NCBI GenBank assembly: GCA_017618015.1
Contig: JAFZVC010000061.1
Coordinates: 1 to 64,000, forward strand
DNA: 64,000 nucleotides
From: Spirochaetaceae bacterium
Lineage (GTDB): Bacteria; Spirochaetota; Spirochaetia; Treponematales; Treponemataceae
Reading direction: 5' to 3'
Below, in pieces: positions 9,632 to 18,136 of this stretch. A program made the position numbers and the translations under genes. The notes beneath the pieces were generated by a model, which saw only the letters and a list, made by a program, of their open reading frames with translations, was not told the origin of the DNA and searched no databases. Numbering within the stretch: position 1 is the stretch's first letter; every line of letters starts with the position of its first letter.

Positions 9632-10555
9632 CTATACTATGTATTTTTCGTGTACGGAAGGATCCAGTAATTTGATTTTCAATAAGATTTCGTTGATACG
9701 CATTCTGTCATCATTTGTATTGACGTAATAATCAACGAGCCAGAAATAATGGTTGATAAGCCGGGGTATGAGCAATGATGGCTCGCAGCCCGCTTCCTTA
9801 AGTTCGTTTTCCAGTGAAAAAACGTTCTGTTTGAGCTTGCAGGCTTCCAAAACCCTGAGCTCTCTCTTTATGTTAAAAACTCCATAAAGCACTCCGTAAA
9901 CAGGTATCCATTCCTTGAGCACGTTTCCCGAATATCCGGCAGCCTCGACCTGCGCTATAAGCTGTGTAACCAGCTCGGATTCCAGGAAGGAGATATCCAC
10001 TTTCTGTGCGTCTATAAAGAATGCTTCCCTGAACAGAAGCTTAGAGATTTTCTCCTCTCCGCAAAGTGCATAGCAGTCCGCCATCTCCGCTATAATTGAT
10101 GCCGACTGCGGTACACGGGCATTGGCATCGTTAAGAAACTTAAGAGCGGTGTCGTAGTCGCCCAGTTTTTTGTGGCAAAGACCTGTCTTACGAAGGATCT
10201 CCGCATACTGGACTGAACTGCTGTCATTGAGCAGCGCACTATAGTTCTCCAGAGCAAGGTTGAAAATGCCGCATTTTACGGCGTACAGGCTCTGCTCGCA
10301 GCCCGCACCTATAAAACTGGAGAAATGCTTCCACTGTTCTACAAGAGCTTCGCCCCGTTCGAACGGAGTGGGAAGTGACACAATGTTTGCAAGCCGTTCT
10401 GCCCAGTAGTTGGCACACCGAAGAGTGTAGATAATATCACTGTTCTCAAGGTCGCCGGAAAGAGCTTCCTCCAGCTTCTGCTTGGCGGAGTATGCGTCTC
10501 CTTTTTGAAGAAGCTCCCTTGCCTGGAGTAATCCAGAATCAGACTGCATGTTCAT
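9632..10555 (-). CDS. TPR-type helical protein of unknown function
   Basis: About 307 residues from the ATG at 10555; a TTG at 10597 would add 14 residues and neither start has a good ribosome site. The sequence is built of helix pairs with TPR spacing (for example LRKTGLCHKKLGDYDTALKFL and IIAEMADCYALCGEE). No signal peptide or catalytic motif. It is the first gene of an operon with the long greA gene, whose N-terminus is also TPR-like, so a joint role at RNA polymerase is possible but unproven. Confidence 0.72.
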   Translation of the reverse strand: MNMQSDSGLLQARELLQKGDAYSAKQKLEEALSGDLENSDIIYTLRCANYWAERLANIVSLPTPFERGEALVEQWKHFSSFIGAGCEQSLYAVKCGIFNLALENYSALLNDSSSVQYAEILRKTGLCHKKLGDYDTALKFLNDANARVPQSASIIAEMADCYALCGEEKISKLLFREAFFIDAQKVDISFLESELVTQLIAQVEAAGYSGNVLKEWIPVYGVLYGVFNIKRELRVLEACKLKQNVFSLENELKEAGCEPSLLIPRLINHYFWLVDYYVNTNDDRMRINEILLKIKLLDPSVHEKYIV

Positions 10556-10632
10556 ATCGCTTATTTCTATTATTGCAGATTTGAGGTTTTTAGTCAATAA
10601 AAAATCAAAAAATAACTGAAAAGGGGGAAGTG

Positions 10633-10662
10633 TTTATATTATGTTTTAACATAACGTGTCAA
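10633..10662 (-). promoter_or_regulatory. promoter of the TPR-greA operon with a palindrome in its spacer
   Basis: On the minus strand TTGACA (10657-10662), an 18-bp spacer and TATAAA (10633-10638). The spacer holds a palindrome, TTATGTT-TT-AACATAA (10639-10654), that fills almost the whole gap between -35 and -10 and could be an operator. Confidence 0.6.
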
Positions 10663-10755
10663 GTACCCGTTACCCCGATTTTTAAAATTTTTTTCATTTT
10701 TTTTACGAATTTTCTGTGAAAATGGCTGTTTTCCTTATCTCTTCGCAAAAATAAC

Positions 10756-10791
10756 TGGACACAACTAACTGCCTTTGTTACTATTATATCA
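10756..10791 (+). promoter_or_regulatory. predicted leaderless promoter of rpe
   Basis: TGGACA (10756-10761), 17-bp spacer, TACTAT (10779-10784), then 6 nt to the ATG at 10791. The expected transcription start coincides with the A of the start codon and there is no Shine-Dalgarno sequence. Confidence 0.55.
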
Positions 10792-11435
10792 TGGAAAAAA
10801 TTATGCTTGCGCCATCCCTGCTTTCTTCGGATTTTTCCGAGCTGGGAGCCGCTGTCGCCCAAATTGAGCGTCGCGGCGGAAATTTAGTGCATATTGATGT
10901 AATGGATGGAAGTTTTGTGCCGAATATAACAATAGGGCAACCTGTCGTCGCGTCACTCCGCCGTCATTCCGCCCTGCCTTTTGATGTCCATCTGATGGTG
11001 CAGCACCCGGAATCTCAAATAGCTTCCTTTATTGAAGCCGGTGCTGATATCGTCACGTTTCATTATGAGGCGAGCGTTCATCATCACAGGCTGGTGCAGC
11101 AGATTCATGCTGCCGGGAAAAAAGCCGGAATCAGCATTGTTCCGTCTACTCCCGTAAGCGTTCTTAAGGAACTGCTTCCTTCTGTTGATGTCGTGCTTGT
11201 TATGACGGTGAATCCAGGGTTCGGCGGACAGCTGCTCATTCCTGAATGCTTGAAGAAAGTTAGTGAGCTGGATGAGATCAGGAGAAAAGAGAACAATAAG
11301 TTCCTTATCTCCGTGGACGGCGGCATAAACGAGCATACGGCAAAAGACGCCGTATCCGCAGGGGCCGACATCCTCGTTTCCGGCAGCGCATTCTTTTCCG
11401 GCAAACTGGATGGTGAATCTCTGAGGAAAATCTGA
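10791..11435 (+). CDS. rpe: ribulose-phosphate 3-epimerase
   Basis: Interconverts ribulose 5-phosphate and xylulose 5-phosphate in the pentose phosphate pathway. The TIM-barrel signatures are present: MLAPSLLSSDF at the N-terminus, HIDVMDGSFVPNIT with the metal-binding Asp, DVHLMV, NPGFGGQ for phosphate, and the second catalytic Asp in VDGGIN. 214 residues is standard. The ATG lacks a ribosome site; a -10 box ends 6 nt upstream of it, suggesting a leaderless mRNA. Three envelope-related genes follow at 9 bp, 6 bp and a 1-bp overlap. Confidence 0.96.
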   Translation: MEKIMLAPSLLSSDFSELGAAVAQIERRGGNLVHIDVMDGSFVPNITIGQPVVASLRRHSALPFDVHLMVQHPESQIASFIEAGADIVTFHYEASVHHHRLVQQIHAAGKKAGISIVPSTPVSVLKELLPSVDVVLVMTVNPGFGGQLLIPECLKKVSELDEIRRKENNKFLISVDGGINEHTAKDAVSAGADILVSGSAFFSGKLDGESLRKI

Positions 11436-11444
11436 GAGGAAGTT

Positions 11445-12782
11445 ATGAGGAATAAATCTTTTGTTACTGTTTTGCTGCTTTTCGTTCTGCTCCTGACTCC
11501 GGTGAAGCTTCACGCGGACAATAATCTTCTTGTGCAGGGGCTGGAGGCGTACCGTCAGCAGGACTGGTCAACCGCGCTGTTCTTTTTGAGAAAAGCTTCA
11601 ACTCTTCCGGAGAACCTTAACGCGGAAACATGGTATGTGCTTATCATGTCGGAGATTTTTGCCGGTGATTACGAGTCTGTCGAGACGGACGGCGCATATT
11701 TCATGAAGACATTCCCCACAAGCTCCTATATGGCTAATGTTGAGTATCAGATGGCACGCGCCTGGTTCAATACGGGCGAGTACCAAAAAGCAATAGATTC
11801 TTTCGGCGCGTTCTGCGTTAAGTACAGCGACAGTTCACTTATGGCGTCGGCTCTTTTCTGGATGGCAGAATCGCTTTACCAGACATACAACTATGAGCAG
11901 GCCGCTCCGATTTTTGAGCGGATTGTGACAGATTATCCGTCTTCACCAAAGGTTGTGGAGGCGGCGTTCCGGCTTGACCTTCTTGGCCAGCGCGAGCGCG
12001 AGGAAAAGCTTTTGTACCTGCTACGCGTTACAGGCGAGGAGTACCTTGCCGCAAAAGAAGATTATGAGAAGCTTATAAAACAGTACCAGTCGGAAGAAGC
12101 TGTTACGCTTCGGAAAAGCATAAGAGAGCTCAGCTCGCGCGTTGAAGAGCTTGAAACACAACTTGAGGACGAAAAAAAGAAAAATGCGCAGCTTTCAGCC
12201 CGTATCCTTGATATGACGACTCAGTATGAGCAATTGCAGACAGTTGCAGAGGAGTCCGCACGGGCGGCGCAGCAATCTGCTCTTGCCGCAGAGCAGGCTC
12301 AGGCTCAGGTTCAGGCTGCTAATGCCGCTACGGCTCAGGCAAACGCCGAAGCTGCCGCCGCAAACGCACAGGCAGCAGCCGCGAACGCCGCCGCCGACGC
12401 AGCTATAAAAGCCGCGGAGACACGTCCGCTTATAATATACCAGAATCTGCCAACGGAGCCTTCTACGCAGACGCAGCCACAACAACAGACTCCGCAGCAG
12501 CAAACACCGCAACAGCAGGCGCCTGTTGTACAGGAACCTGTAGTGCAGCAGCCTGAACCGGTTCAAACAACACCGACGACTCCTGCAGTTCAGGAGCCCG
12601 CGCCTGTACAGCAGCCAGCACCTGCGACACAGCCGGCAACGGAACCTGTAGCGCAGCAGCCTGAACCGGCCCAGCCGGAACAAGTTCCTCAGGAAGACGA
12701 GGAGCTTAAGAAGCTTAAAGAAAAGGCACAGCGACTTCAGGATATACTTAATTCACGCGGTTCAAGTGGTTCAGGAAAATAG
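11445..12782 (+). CDS. exported TPR/coiled-coil protein (CpoB/YbgF-like organisation)
   Basis: 445 residues. Signal peptide (residues 1-25, ending HADNN), a TPR block (about 25-190) with paired helices resembling the YbgF/BamD type, a coiled coil (about 200-320) that grades into an Ala/Gln repeat region, and a Pro/Gln-rich low-complexity linker (about 330-425). No cell-wall-binding or catalytic motif. The architecture suggests a periplasmic scaffold spanning to another envelope component. The low-complexity DNA produces long spurious frames on the other strand. It lies 9 bp after rpe and 6 bp before the next gene. Confidence 0.75.
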   Translation: MRNKSFVTVLLLFVLLLTPVKLHADNNLLVQGLEAYRQQDWSTALFFLRKASTLPENLNAETWYVLIMSEIFAGDYESVETDGAYFMKTFPTSSYMANVEYQMARAWFNTGEYQKAIDSFGAFCVKYSDSSLMASALFWMAESLYQTYNYEQAAPIFERIVTDYPSSPKVVEAAFRLDLLGQREREEKLLYLLRVTGEEYLAAKEDYEKLIKQYQSEEAVTLRKSIRELSSRVEELETQLEDEKKKNAQLSARILDMTTQYEQLQTVAEESARAAQQSALAAEQAQAQVQAANAATAQANAEAAAANAQAAAANAAADAAIKAAETRPLIIYQNLPTEPSTQTQPQQQTPQQQTPQQQAPVVQEPVVQQPEPVQTTPTTPAVQEPAPVQQPAPATQPATEPVAQQPEPAQPEQVPQEDEELKKLKEKAQRLQDILNSRGSSGSGK

Positions 12783-12788
12783 GAGAGT

Positions 12789-13892
12789 ATGTATATGAAA
12801 CTTTCAGGTCTTAAAAGAATATTCATGATTCTTGCGTTATCCGCCGCTTTTATGACGGTTGCCGCAGAGAACATCGTTATAGAAAAGGAGCCTCTTAGGC
12901 TCGTTATATACGACTATTCCGGCGCAATGGCGTTGTACCAGATGAGTTCCGAAGTAGAGGAATACGTACCGCTTTTCTCGACCGCGAACGAGGCTTGCTC
13001 TTCCGGTTTTTACCTTAAGTACGGAAGTGTCGGCAGAAAGCTTACCAGAAGCGCGGGTATCTCAATCGATGTAAAAGAGAGCCCTAATGGCGCTGAAGTG
13101 ACGTACACAGTCAGGAACACGGCGATAGTCGTTGTAAAATACACGATTTTATCGGCAGTTGTACCGGAAGCCGCGGACTGCATAAGAGTCGATGTTTCCG
13201 TCGAGAATCTCGATAAATACTCGAATACATTCGCGGTCAAGGGCGTGTTCGATACAACGCTCGGTGAGTACCACGGCAACCATTTCGTAACGCACATGAA
13301 AAGCGCGCTTAATACAGAGCTTATGTTCCAGTCTATGATTGACGACAAATGGATTCGCTCTTCAGACGGAATTGAGTCAATCCAGTTCTTGCTCGACGGC
13401 GGCGACATTTCATCTCCGCAGTTCGTAGCCGTTGCAAACCGCGACCTGCTTCTTTCAGCCGACTGGCTTCCTGTCGTTACGGACGGCAGGCTTTTCGACT
13501 CCATCAGAGTTTCAGGCAACTCCGCGCTCGGTATTTACTGGCGCGACGTTCAGCTTAAAGCACACGCAAAAAGCAACTTCACTTTCTATATAACAACAGC
13601 GACAGCATCGCTTACGCCGCCGGATGTAAAGACAGTGTGTGCTAATCTTTCCGAAGAACTTGCTAACATGAACCAGTATTCAGAGCCAGTTTACGTGGAT
13701 TCGCACGGAACGACGTTTACCGTTGGCGAGCTTTCAGAAGAACAGCTTGATCCTGAATATATCTCGCGGCTTTTCGAGCGCATCCAGGAACTTGAGGGAA
13801 TGGAAGAGACGTCAACGTATTATGATGAAATACAAAAACTTAACGCTGAGCTTGATGCAATATTAATCAAACTTGGAGAAAGCGTAGAATAA
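12789..13892 (+). CDS. exported protein of unknown function
   Basis: 367 residues with a signal peptide (about 1-26, ending FMTVAAEN) and a beta-rich body followed by a C-terminal acidic helical tail (about 325-367). AGGAG precedes the first of two in-frame ATGs (12789 and 12795). I do not recognise a family. Position between two TPR proteins in one operon suggests a shared periplasmic or envelope complex. The stop TAA shares its last base with the next ATG. Confidence 0.72.
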   Translation: MYMKLSGLKRIFMILALSAAFMTVAAENIVIEKEPLRLVIYDYSGAMALYQMSSEVEEYVPLFSTANEACSSGFYLKYGSVGRKLTRSAGISIDVKESPNGAEVTYTVRNTAIVVVKYTILSAVVPEAADCIRVDVSVENLDKYSNTFAVKGVFDTTLGEYHGNHFVTHMKSALNTELMFQSMIDDKWIRSSDGIESIQFLLDGGDISSPQFVAVANRDLLLSADWLPVVTDGRLFDSIRVSGNSALGIYWRDVQLKAHAKSNFTFYITTATASLTPPDVKTVCANLSEELANMNQYSEPVYVDSHGTTFTVGELSEEQLDPEYISRLFERIQELEGMEETSTYYDEIQKLNAELDAILIKLGESVE

Positions 13893-14977
13893 TGACGTCA
13901 AAATCCCCGCTTCAGAAAGCCAGAAAGTGGTTGGCTGCCGGAAAATATCCCAAGATTATTTCTCTTTTGGAACCACTTGTTCTGGAGTACAGGGAATCTT
14001 TTGACTTTTTCTTTTTGCTTGGAACAGCTTGTCTTTATGTAGAAGATATTGGCGGCGCGGAAGCGTATTATAAGACGGCGCGCCGTATTCGGAGCGAAAA
14101 CCCAGATATTCTTAAAGCGCAGGGAGCCATGTATTTGCGGCTCGGAAACGTTACGCGCGCTTTGGAGATATATCTTCATGTCCTTGATGTTATGCCTGGT
14201 GACGAGCTTGCAAATGAGGCTCTTGAGTTTATAAGACGGAATTCCGACCCGGAAAAAATGGAAGATAAAATACGGAGCGGCGCGATAAAGAAGTTCTACC
14301 CAAAAAGAGGGCTTCATCCCGCCGTTATCCCGACTTGCGTGTTTGTGCTTCTTCTGTGCGCCGGTTGTGCTTATTTCGCGATGAACTACAAGACGCTCCT
14401 TGGGCTTAACGGCGCAAGGGCTGATCTTTCTGCTTTGGAACTTACAAAAGAAGATGCGGCTCAGCTTGTCGTCACTGATTTGAGCAGCGGTGAATACAAG
14501 TATATCCTTACAACGACAGAAGTTAACAGCTGTTATAAAGACGCTTTGCGTTTCTTCCAGCAAAACCGTGACAATGAAGCACGGCGTTGCATAAACAAGC
14601 TTTTGCTTTCTAATGCCGGCGATTTAATAAAAGTAAATGCCAATACACTCGCAGCGCATCTTGAAGAACCGCGTTTCGACACTATCACGGACAATTATCC
14701 TGTAAAACAGATTTTGACAGACATTTATCTGTATCAGAACTGCTGGGTAGTGTGGTCGGGCCGTGTTTCAAACGTTGTGGAAGATGATAAGTTCTATAAG
14801 TGCGATTTCCTTGTAGGATATGAAAATCTTGACCGCATCGACGGAACCGTAACGCTTGTTTTCGAGCAGCCTGTAGTGATAAATAACGAAAAACCAATAG
14901 AAGTCCTTGCCCGGATAACCGTAACAGAAAACGGCGAACTCATCCTCCGTGGCCGCGCCTTACACCAACCGCTATAG
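13892..14977 (+). CDS. TPR protein with one transmembrane segment
   Basis: 361 residues. N-terminal TPR helices (about residues 5-115), a basic stretch, one hydrophobic segment (about 147-167, VIPTCVFVLLLCAGCAYF) and a C-terminal domain (about 170-361) with an OB-like beta pattern near WVVWSGRVSNV. Orientation is probably N-in, so TPRs would be cytoplasmic and the beta domain periplasmic. Starts by 1-bp overlap with the previous gene. Function unknown; last gene of the rpe transcript. Confidence 0.72.
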   Translation: MTSKSPLQKARKWLAAGKYPKIISLLEPLVLEYRESFDFFFLLGTACLYVEDIGGAEAYYKTARRIRSENPDILKAQGAMYLRLGNVTRALEIYLHVLDVMPGDELANEALEFIRRNSDPEKMEDKIRSGAIKKFYPKRGLHPAVIPTCVFVLLLCAGCAYFAMNYKTLLGLNGARADLSALELTKEDAAQLVVTDLSSGEYKYILTTTEVNSCYKDALRFFQQNRDNEARRCINKLLLSNAGDLIKVNANTLAAHLEEPRFDTITDNYPVKQILTDIYLYQNCWVVWSGRVSNVVEDDKFYKCDFLVGYENLDRIDGTVTLVFEQPVVINNEKPIEVLARITVTENGELILRGRALHQPL

Positions 14978-15020
14978 TTGACAGCATTAAAATCATCTTA
15001 TACACTGTATATATGTGTAG
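14978..15020 (+). promoter_or_regulatory. recA promoter with overlapping SOS-like inverted repeat
   Basis: TTGACA (14978-14983), 17-bp spacer, TACACT (15001-15006). Overlapping the -10 is TACAC-N9-GTGTA (15001-15019). The segment 15005-15020 (CTGTATATATGTGTAG) matches the E. coli LexA consensus at 13 of 16 positions by eye, though its right arm is imperfect. Confidence 0.55.
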
Positions 15021-15121
15021 TAGCAATACTGCGAAAAAGCATCGTTTTTTTTGAGAAATCACCATAAAAGATAAAAAAAAGAAGCGGCGCTGCCTAATAA
15101 TATTTGTGGGAGGAAAAAGAG

Positions 15122-16306
15122 GTGGCAAAAGTGACAAACGAACTTGAAGAGCAGGCAGAAATGTCCGAGAAACTTAAGGCATTGGAGGCGGCAAGACTTC
15201 AGATTGAAAAGGATTTCGGCAAGGGATCAATAATGAAGCTTGGAACGCATGCTGATGCAAGCGGAATGGAAGTTATTCCGTCCGGCTCGATCCTGCTTGA
15301 TGAAGCTCTTGGTATCGGCGGTTATCCGAAAGGAAGAATCATAGAAGTTTATGGTCCGGAGTCATCCGGTAAAACGACGCTCGCTCTTCACGCAATCGCG
15401 GAATCTCAGAAGCAGGGCGGTATTGCAGCTTTTATCGATGCTGAGCATGCGCTTGACCCAGTTTACGCAAAGAATCTCGGTGTAAACATTGACGAGCTGT
15501 GGGTTTCTCAGCCTGATACAGGTGAGCAGGCTCTCGCGATTGCAGAGAACCTTGTCCGCTCCGGTGCTGTTGACATTATCGTCGTCGACTCCGTTGCGGC
15601 ACTTACTCCGCAGGCAGAAATTGAAGGCGATATGGGCGACTCCCACATGGGCTTGCAGGCTCGTCTTATGAGCCAGGCTTTGCGCAAGCTCACCGCGATT
15701 ATCGGCAAATCAAAGTGTCTGCTCGTTTTCATCAACCAGATTCGTATGAAAATCGGCGTTATGTTCGGCAACCCGGAGACTACGACAGGCGGTAACGCGC
15801 TTAAGTTCTATTCTTCAGTGCGCATGGAAGTTCGCCGCATCGAATCAATTGACGCCAAGGGCGGTGAAGATGCTGTCGGAAACCGCGTCCGTGTAAAAAT
15901 CGTTAAAAACAAGGTCGCTCCACCTTTCCGAAAGGTAGAGCTTGATATAATGTTCGGCAAGGGTATTTCCGCCATTGCAAGTTTGCTCGATGCGGCTGTA
16001 AAACATGGCTTCATCGACAAGCGCGGTGCATGGTTCACAGCCGGCGAGGACAAAATAGGGCAGGGACGCGAGAACGCTATCGCATTCCTTGAGCAGAATA
16101 AGGAATACACGGCGGAGCTTGAAAGAAAGCTTCGTGAAAAGATGTTCCCCGGTCAGGTTCTTAAAGAAGCTGATGATAAGGATAAAAAAGCCGCCGCGAA
16201 AAAAGCTGGTTCTGGTGCTGCCGGAGCAGGTGCTGGGGCGGCTGGTAGTGCGCGCGTTGGTGCAGTAAGCGGTGCGGGCGCGAATCAGGCGGAGAACTTA
16301 TTCTAG
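15122..16306 (+). CDS. recA: recombinase RecA
   Basis: ATP-dependent strand-exchange protein of homologous repair. Walker A is GPESSGKT, Walker [13 protein letters not shown], and the L2 region ([16 protein letters not shown]) is intact. The start is the GTG at 15122, 8 nt after GGGAGG (15108-15113); a TTG at 15104 lies upstream of that ribosome site and is not credible. 394 residues: the extra length is a C-terminal low-complexity Ala/Gly tail after a Lys-rich hinge, where many RecAs carry an acidic tail. Confidence 0.97.
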   Translation: MAKVTNELEEQAEMSEKLKALEAARLQIEKDFGKGSIMKLGTHADASGMEVIPSGSILLDEALGIGGYPKGRIIEVYGPESSGKTTLALHAIAESQKQGGIAAFIDAEHALDPVYAKNLGVNIDELWVSQPDTGEQALAIAENLVRSGAVDIIVVDSVAALTPQAEIEGDMGDSHMGLQARLMSQALRKLTAIIGKSKCLLVFINQIRMKIGVMFGNPETTTGGNALKFYSSVRMEVRRIESIDAKGGEDAVGNRVRVKIVKNKVAPPFRKVELDIMFGKGISAIASLLDAAVKHGFIDKRGAWFTAGEDKIGQGRENAIAFLEQNKEYTAELERKLREKMFPGQVLKEADDKDKKAAAKKAGSGAAGAGAGAAGSARVGAVSGAGANQAENLF

Positions 16307-16308
16307 CG

Positions 16309-16872
16309 ATGAATGCCGTAGTTCTGGGCTTAGGCTCGAACCGTCAGTTAGAAAGCGGGGGCAGCGTTTTGTCCCCCGCCGAAATACTTAAAGCTGCCTG
16401 TGAAAAGCTTGATAAGCTTTTGAAACAGGCAGTTTTTTCGTCTGTATATATAACGCGCCCGATGTATGTCGAAGACCAGTGCGATTTTTACAACATGGTC
16501 GTCGGCGGGCTTTGGGAAGGCACCGCGCGCGAGCTTCTTTGCGCGACACAGGCGATAGAGGCTGAGCTTGGCAGGGACCGCAGCCGAGAAATACGGAACG
16601 GTCCGCGCTCGCTCGACATCGACATAGAGCTGTTCGGAAACAGCTCTGTATCCGAACCTGACCTTGTAATTCCGCATCCACGTCTTATGGAACGTTCGTT
16701 CGTGCTCGTTCCGTTACTGGAGATTCTGGGCAAACCTGCCGATAAAACAGAGAGGGAATGTAATGCCTTTCTTGCAGCTGCCCCGGATGTGGCGGCTTTT
16801 ATGGAAGCACAGGCGAATCTTCCCGATCAGGGGGTCAGGTATTATGGCAGAATCTACGGTAAAAACAGATGA
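16309..16872 (+). CDS. folK: 2-amino-4-hydroxy-6-hydroxymethyldihydropteridine pyrophosphokinase
   Basis: Transfers pyrophosphate from ATP to hydroxymethyl-dihydropterin in folate synthesis. Family signatures: GLGSN near the N-terminus, FYNMVV, the central RNGPRSLDIDIELFG with the metal-binding Asp pair, and PHPRLMERSFVLVPL. 187 residues is slightly long. No ribosome site is seen; it begins 2 bp after the recA stop and is probably coupled. Other folate genes are absent from the window. Confidence 0.93.
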   Translation: MNAVVLGLGSNRQLESGGSVLSPAEILKAACEKLDKLLKQAVFSSVYITRPMYVEDQCDFYNMVVGGLWEGTARELLCATQAIEAELGRDRSREIRNGPRSLDIDIELFGNSSVSEPDLVIPHPRLMERSFVLVPLLEILGKPADKTERECNAFLAAAPDVAAFMEAQANLPDQGVRYYGRIYGKNR

Positions 16873-17590
16873 AAGTGGAAACAAAAAGTTTCGTCTTGGT
16901 GAATTTGAGGGTCCCCTTGACCTTCTTCTGTTCTTAATCAAAAAAAATGAGATAAACATTTACGACATTCCGATTGCGGAGGTTACCGAGCAGTTCTTGG
17001 AATATCTTGATTACGCGGTAACGACGGATCTTGATAGCCTTACCGAGTTTTACTCGATGGCTGCAGATCTTCTTTACATCAAGTCTAGGATGCTTCTTCC
17101 TGTCGAAAGCGTGTTCGACGATGAAGAACTGGACGATCCGCGTCAGGAGCTTGTTGACAAACTCATCGAATATCAGAAATATAAGAAGCTCTCAGTTCTT
17201 ATGGAAGAACGAGAGGATGATAATGAATGGTCGGTTGAACGGAAGAAGATTCAGCGCGTTCTGCCTTTCGAGGAAGAGGAGCTTTGGGAACAGGTCGATA
17301 CGTGGAGCCTTATGAAAACGTTCTCCAAGCTTATCTCGGCTTATTCTCAGGAGCAGATTCTTTCGATGTACGAGGAAATCTCCGTCAGCGAGAAAATTAC
17401 GCTTATGAACGAGTTCCTTGAGAATAAAGGCGAATGCTATTTCACTGACCTTATCGTGCGAAAAGATAATCTTATGGATATAGTTTGCGCGTTTATGGCT
17501 ATACTTGAAGCTGTTAAGTTTAAGATGGCGTGTATTTATCAGAACAGAATGTTCGGAGATATCAAGATTAGACCATACGTGGCGGCATAA
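16844..17590 (+). CDS. scpA: segregation and condensation protein A
   Basis: Kleisin subunit bridging the SMC dimer in chromosome condensation. The N-terminal FEGPLDLLLFLIKKNEINIYDIPIAEVTEQFLEYL is diagnostic. The start used is the ATG at 16844 (MAESTV), preceded by GTCAGG and overlapping folK by 29 bp; the frame is open further upstream to 16763 but that part only shadows folK. 248 residues. scpB follows directly. Confidence 0.95.
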   Translation: MAESTVKTDESGNKKFRLGEFEGPLDLLLFLIKKNEINIYDIPIAEVTEQFLEYLDYAVTTDLDSLTEFYSMAADLLYIKSRMLLPVESVFDDEELDDPRQELVDKLIEYQKYKKLSVLMEEREDDNEWSVERKKIQRVLPFEEEELWEQVDTWSLMKTFSKLISAYSQEQILSMYEEISVSEKITLMNEFLENKGECYFTDLIVRKDNLMDIVCAFMAILEAVKFKMACIYQNRMFGDIKIRPYVAA

Positions 17591-18136
17591 ATGGGGTGTG
17601 TTTTGGAAAAGGAAACAGCGCTTGTAGAGGCGGTTCTGTTCCTTGAAAGCGAGCCTTTGAGCGTTGATGCGCTTGTGGAGATTACAAAGCTTTCAAAGGA
17701 TGTTGTCGAGATAGCCATTGAGAATCTTAAAGAACGCTACAAAAGCGAGGGATGCGGGTTTGAGCTCGCTCAAATGCTTGGTGGCTGGGCTTTAGTACCA
17801 AAAAAAGATTTGTGGGGCTTCCTAAAAGAACGATACGGCAAGAAAAACGAGGGAAAGCTCTCCCGTTCAGCTATGGAGACGCTTTCTATCATCGCGTACC
17901 AGCAGCCTGTAACCAAGGCTGAGATAGAGGCGATTCGCGGCGTTTCGGCAGACAATATGGTGCGCCTTCTTATAGAGCGCAATCTTATAAAAGAAGTGGG
18001 CAAAAAAGACGTGCCCGGAAAGCCAGTTCAGTATGGCACCACAAAAGATTTCCTTAAGTTTTTCAGGCTGCAGAGCATAGCCGACCTTCCTAAACTGGAT
18101 GAAACAGAGAATGAACGATTCGAACTCGCAAGATAA
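17591..18136 (+). CDS. scpB: segregation and condensation protein B
   Basis: Winged-helix partner of ScpA in the SMC condensin. Recognised by EAVLFLESEPLSVDAL at the N-terminus and the ETLSIIAYQQPVTKAEIEAIRGVSADNMVRLLIERNLIKEVGKKDVPGKP-type core (in part). 181 residues. The ATG follows the scpA stop directly; a TTG at 17603, after GGGGTG, is an alternative start. Its end overlaps the pseudouridine synthase gene. Confidence 0.95.
   Translation: MGCVLEKETALVEAVLFLESEPLSVDALVEITKLSKDVVEIAIENLKERYKSEGCGFELAQMLGGWALVPKKDLWGFLKERYGKKNEGKLSRSAMETLSIIAYQQPVTKAEIEAIRGVSADNMVRLLIERNLIKEVGKKDVPGKPVQYGTTKDFLKFFRLQSIADLPKLDETENERFELAR

Noticed and set aside
10639-10654. Origin or DnaA-box cluster in the A/T-rich divergent region
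   Set aside because: No TTATCCACA-type boxes are present; the palindrome fits a promoter spacer better.
12195-12683. Long Arg/Leu/Cys-rich frame on the minus strand
   Set aside because: It is the antisense of the Gln/Ala/Pro-rich region of the exported TPR protein; low-complexity codons create it and there is no start signal.
13898-14563. 221-codon frame on the minus strand
   Set aside because: Lies entirely within the TPR membrane protein gene, has no ribosome site and shows no domain.
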